Part shown: piece after piece, positions 62,465 through 64,000 of the stretch
How the letters are laid out: every line of letters begins with the position of its first letter
Numbering within the stretch: the stretch's first letter is position 1
NCBI RefSeq assembly: GCF_025399195.1
Contig: NW_026252163.1
Coordinates: forward strand, 21,032-85,031
Source: Umbelopsis ramanniana AG
Taxonomy: Eukaryota > Mucoromycota > Umbelopsidomycetes > Umbelopsidales > Umbelopsidaceae
Direction: 5' to 3'
DNA length: 64,000 bases
Notes under the pieces: model-generated
Databases searched by the model: none
What the model was told of the DNA's origin: nothing
What the model saw: the letters and a program-made list of their open reading frames with translations, nothing else
Translations under genes and position numbers: made by a program

Positions 62465-63250
62465 ATGCTTAGAACTCCAGCTGTCAAATCACTACAGAGC
62501 CTTGCTCTTGTACCAAGATGCACTGTACAACGCACCATGTCAATCGCTGCAACAAAGCAGGTTGTAACATCGGACAAGAAAATGTCCTTGTCTGAGCGTC
62601 TCGGTGGTGGAGCTGGAAGAGGCAAGCCTTTAGCAGCAGACGATCCATTTGCAACCTTTTTAGCCAATGCACAGAAGAAGGCGAAGGCAAGCAAAGGAAA
62701 AACTGGACGACCACAGCAACCCAACAGAAATAGACACCACACTGAAAAGCCAGGACAATTTGACGATGCAGTTGAAACAGCCGCTGGCACCAACGCACCA
62801 GCGGCTAATACTCGCCCACAACGAACATACGAAAGAAAGGAAGGTGAAAACGGTAATAACCGTAGAAAAGATAGAAAGAGAACTTTGTTGAGCAACCGAA
62901 GACCTCAAGAGCAACAACGAAGTACATTACCAAAGGCTTCTGCTTTTGTTTCCAAGGACATTGACTGGTCATCCTTCCAGGCAGTCTCCCATGTTGACGC
63001 TGTCCCCACGTCGACTGATCAAATTGTGACTGAAGATGAACGTATTGCTCAGCGACTGGAAATACAAGGTGGCGACTACGAGCGATATCTTAATGTTCAA
63101 GGCTTGCAAACTTCAGGCACTCTCAATGCTGAAGCGATTGAGAGACTAGTCGGCCAAAATGCTACATACTCCTTGCCTGAGAAGACCACCTTCCTTGCTA
63201 CGCTCTCCAATGCAGCTACTGGTGGTAAACCTGCTGCCTCTAAAAAATAA
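62465..63250 (+). CDS. Probable mitochondrial protein, small-subunit ribosomal type not excluded
   Basis: Not firmly recognised. From ATG 62465 the N-terminus MLRTPAVKSLQSLALVPRCT is Arg/Lys-rich without acidic residues, as in mitochondrial presequences. An in-frame ATG at 62396 gives a longer form. A single exon of 261 codons. The middle is basic and low-complexity (RPQRTYERKEGENGNNRRKD). The C-terminal part looks folded and conserved: FVSKDIDWSSFQAVSHVDAV, then EDERIAQRLEIQGGDYERYL and LNAEAIERLVGQNATYSLPE. This layout resembles fungal mitochondrial ribosome small-subunit accessory proteins, but I cannot name one. No introns, unlike most neighbours. Confidence 0.65.
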   Translation: MLRTPAVKSLQSLALVPRCTVQRTMSIAATKQVVTSDKKMSLSERLGGGAGRGKPLAADDPFATFLANAQKKAKASKGKTGRPQQPNRNRHHTEKPGQFDDAVETAAGTNAPAANTRPQRTYERKEGENGNNRRKDRKRTLLSNRRPQEQQRSTLPKASAFVSKDIDWSSFQAVSHVDAVPTSTDQIVTEDERIAQRLEIQGGDYERYLNVQGLQTSGTLNAEAIERLVGQNATYSLPEKTTFLATLSNAATGGKPAASKK

Positions 63251-64000
63251 CACCTATACATCGTAGTTTTTGAATTTCCTCTTTCCCCTTTTTGTACCAG
63301 TAGAGGTGATGTTTCTCCAACTGTCAATAATCCACCGCAAAAAAACACATAAACTAGACTAGCTTTTTGTCAAAGCAATGGAAAAGCCCAATATTTCTTT
63401 ATTAGGTACTTTGAGCTTCATATACCAGACGGTATGTTTGCGAGTTTTTGTTGAAGAAAGAGCTGTTCCAGGGGCACACACATTGGCTGGCGAAATTGAA
63501 AACGTGAGTGGCACTCGATAAGCAAAAAGCATTGGGTAGCCCTGCATGAGGTGGTAATAAACTTTGTTACGCTAAAGTCACACAGTTAACCACCCACCGT
63601 AGAATGGAGTTGAAGCGAAAACGTTGCATACAAGAAGGTGATCTGTGCGCAAATGACTCACGTGCACGTGGCCAGTTAGTATCTCTCTCTAGGCACAGGA
63701 CGTTTCTCTACTTTATTTCAAGCGGAGGAATTGAATTGACTGCTGTAAAACATGTTGTTGGATAATGAGTGTCACATTTAAGTAAGGTTTGTGTTTGGCT
63801 GAGTACCGGCACGCAAAAAAAATCTGTGGTTATTGACTGTGCCTCCAATACATGACAAAAGGCTCATCTCCTGACTATCAGACGATCCAGCATATTATCT
63901 AACGACAAACAGCTATGTTCAACACTATAACTTGGCTGACTTTTCTTTCTTGCCTCCAACTTTTTGTTTCGCTTAAACACAGCTTGGTGCCTTTTTTTTT
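63251..64000. other. Right-edge region, 750 bp
   Basis: Mostly non-coding by eye. A 62-codon ATG frame on the minus strand (63547-63359) encodes a Ser/Thr-rich peptide with no recognised domain. The region may belong to a gene continuing beyond the window. Confidence 0.35.

Noticed and set aside
63359-63547. 62-codon minus-strand frame near the right edge
   Set aside because: No recognised domain and no clear splice partners; kept only as a note in the edge region.

Overview
The window looks like a chromosomal segment of an early-diverging filamentous fungus, most likely Mucoromycota. The evidence is dense protein genes on both strands and many small spliceosomal introns (mostly 50-110 nt, with GTAAGT-like donors and TAG/CAG acceptors). 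The gene set is clearly fungal (Erg27, Snf1, Mnn1-type mannosyltransferase, Spc24, Rsa3, Utp5, Ytm1). It also carries families missing from the common yeasts: a PIN-domain SMG6/EST1A protein, a BRF2-like TFIIB relative and a LIM-domain-binding protein. The phylum is inferred from gene content and was not tested by search.

Layout. 1-3.8 kb: C-terminal part of the TBP-removing ATPase Mot1. 5.2-7.0 kb: bestrophin-like anion channel. 7.1-10.6 kb (-): phospholipase D. 10.8-13.3 kb (-): t-UTP protein Utp5/WDR43. 13.9-15.1 kb (-): Rad51 paralog, divergent from an SMG6-like nuclease (15.2-18.7 kb). 18.8-19.6 kb (-): Rsa3, divergent from a LIM-binding regulator (20.1-22.3 kb). 22.6-25.6 kb (-): TLC-domain membrane protein and a methyltransferase. 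25.6-28.7 kb: gene-poor and AT-rich, with one tRNA-Gln(UUG). 28.7-29.6 kb: ribosomal protein eL36. 29.7-34.0 kb (-): Snf1 kinase and a bHLH factor. 35.0-44.5 kb (+): coiled-coil protein, class IV aminotransferase, Mnn1-type glycosyltransferase, cyclase-family hydrolase, BRF2-like factor. 44.7-48.6 kb (-): Erg27, proline iminopeptidase, Spc24. 48.7-50.5 kb (+): Ytm1. 50.7-55.0 kb: a small membrane protein (-) divergent from Spt5 (+). 55.4-58.6 kb: a NIPA-type Mg transporter (-) divergent from a Gdt1-type Mn/Ca transporter (+). 59.2-61.6 kb (-): a PAK-like kinase with two CRIB motifs. 62.5-63.3 kb (+): a probable mitochondrial protein.

Most genes are unrelated housekeeping genes. Weak themes are ribosome biogenesis (Utp5, Rsa3, Ytm1, eL36), transcription (Mot1, BRF2-like, Spt5, LIM-binding, bHLH) and several tight divergent gene pairs. 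No virus-like element, CRISPR array, rRNA or intact transposon was seen. The most unusual items are the tandem-CRIB kinase with an altered catalytic loop and a GC-AG intron, the BRF2-like gene, two very small exons (19 nt and possibly 4 nt), and a Spt5 tail built from a repeated T-P-x-W motif.
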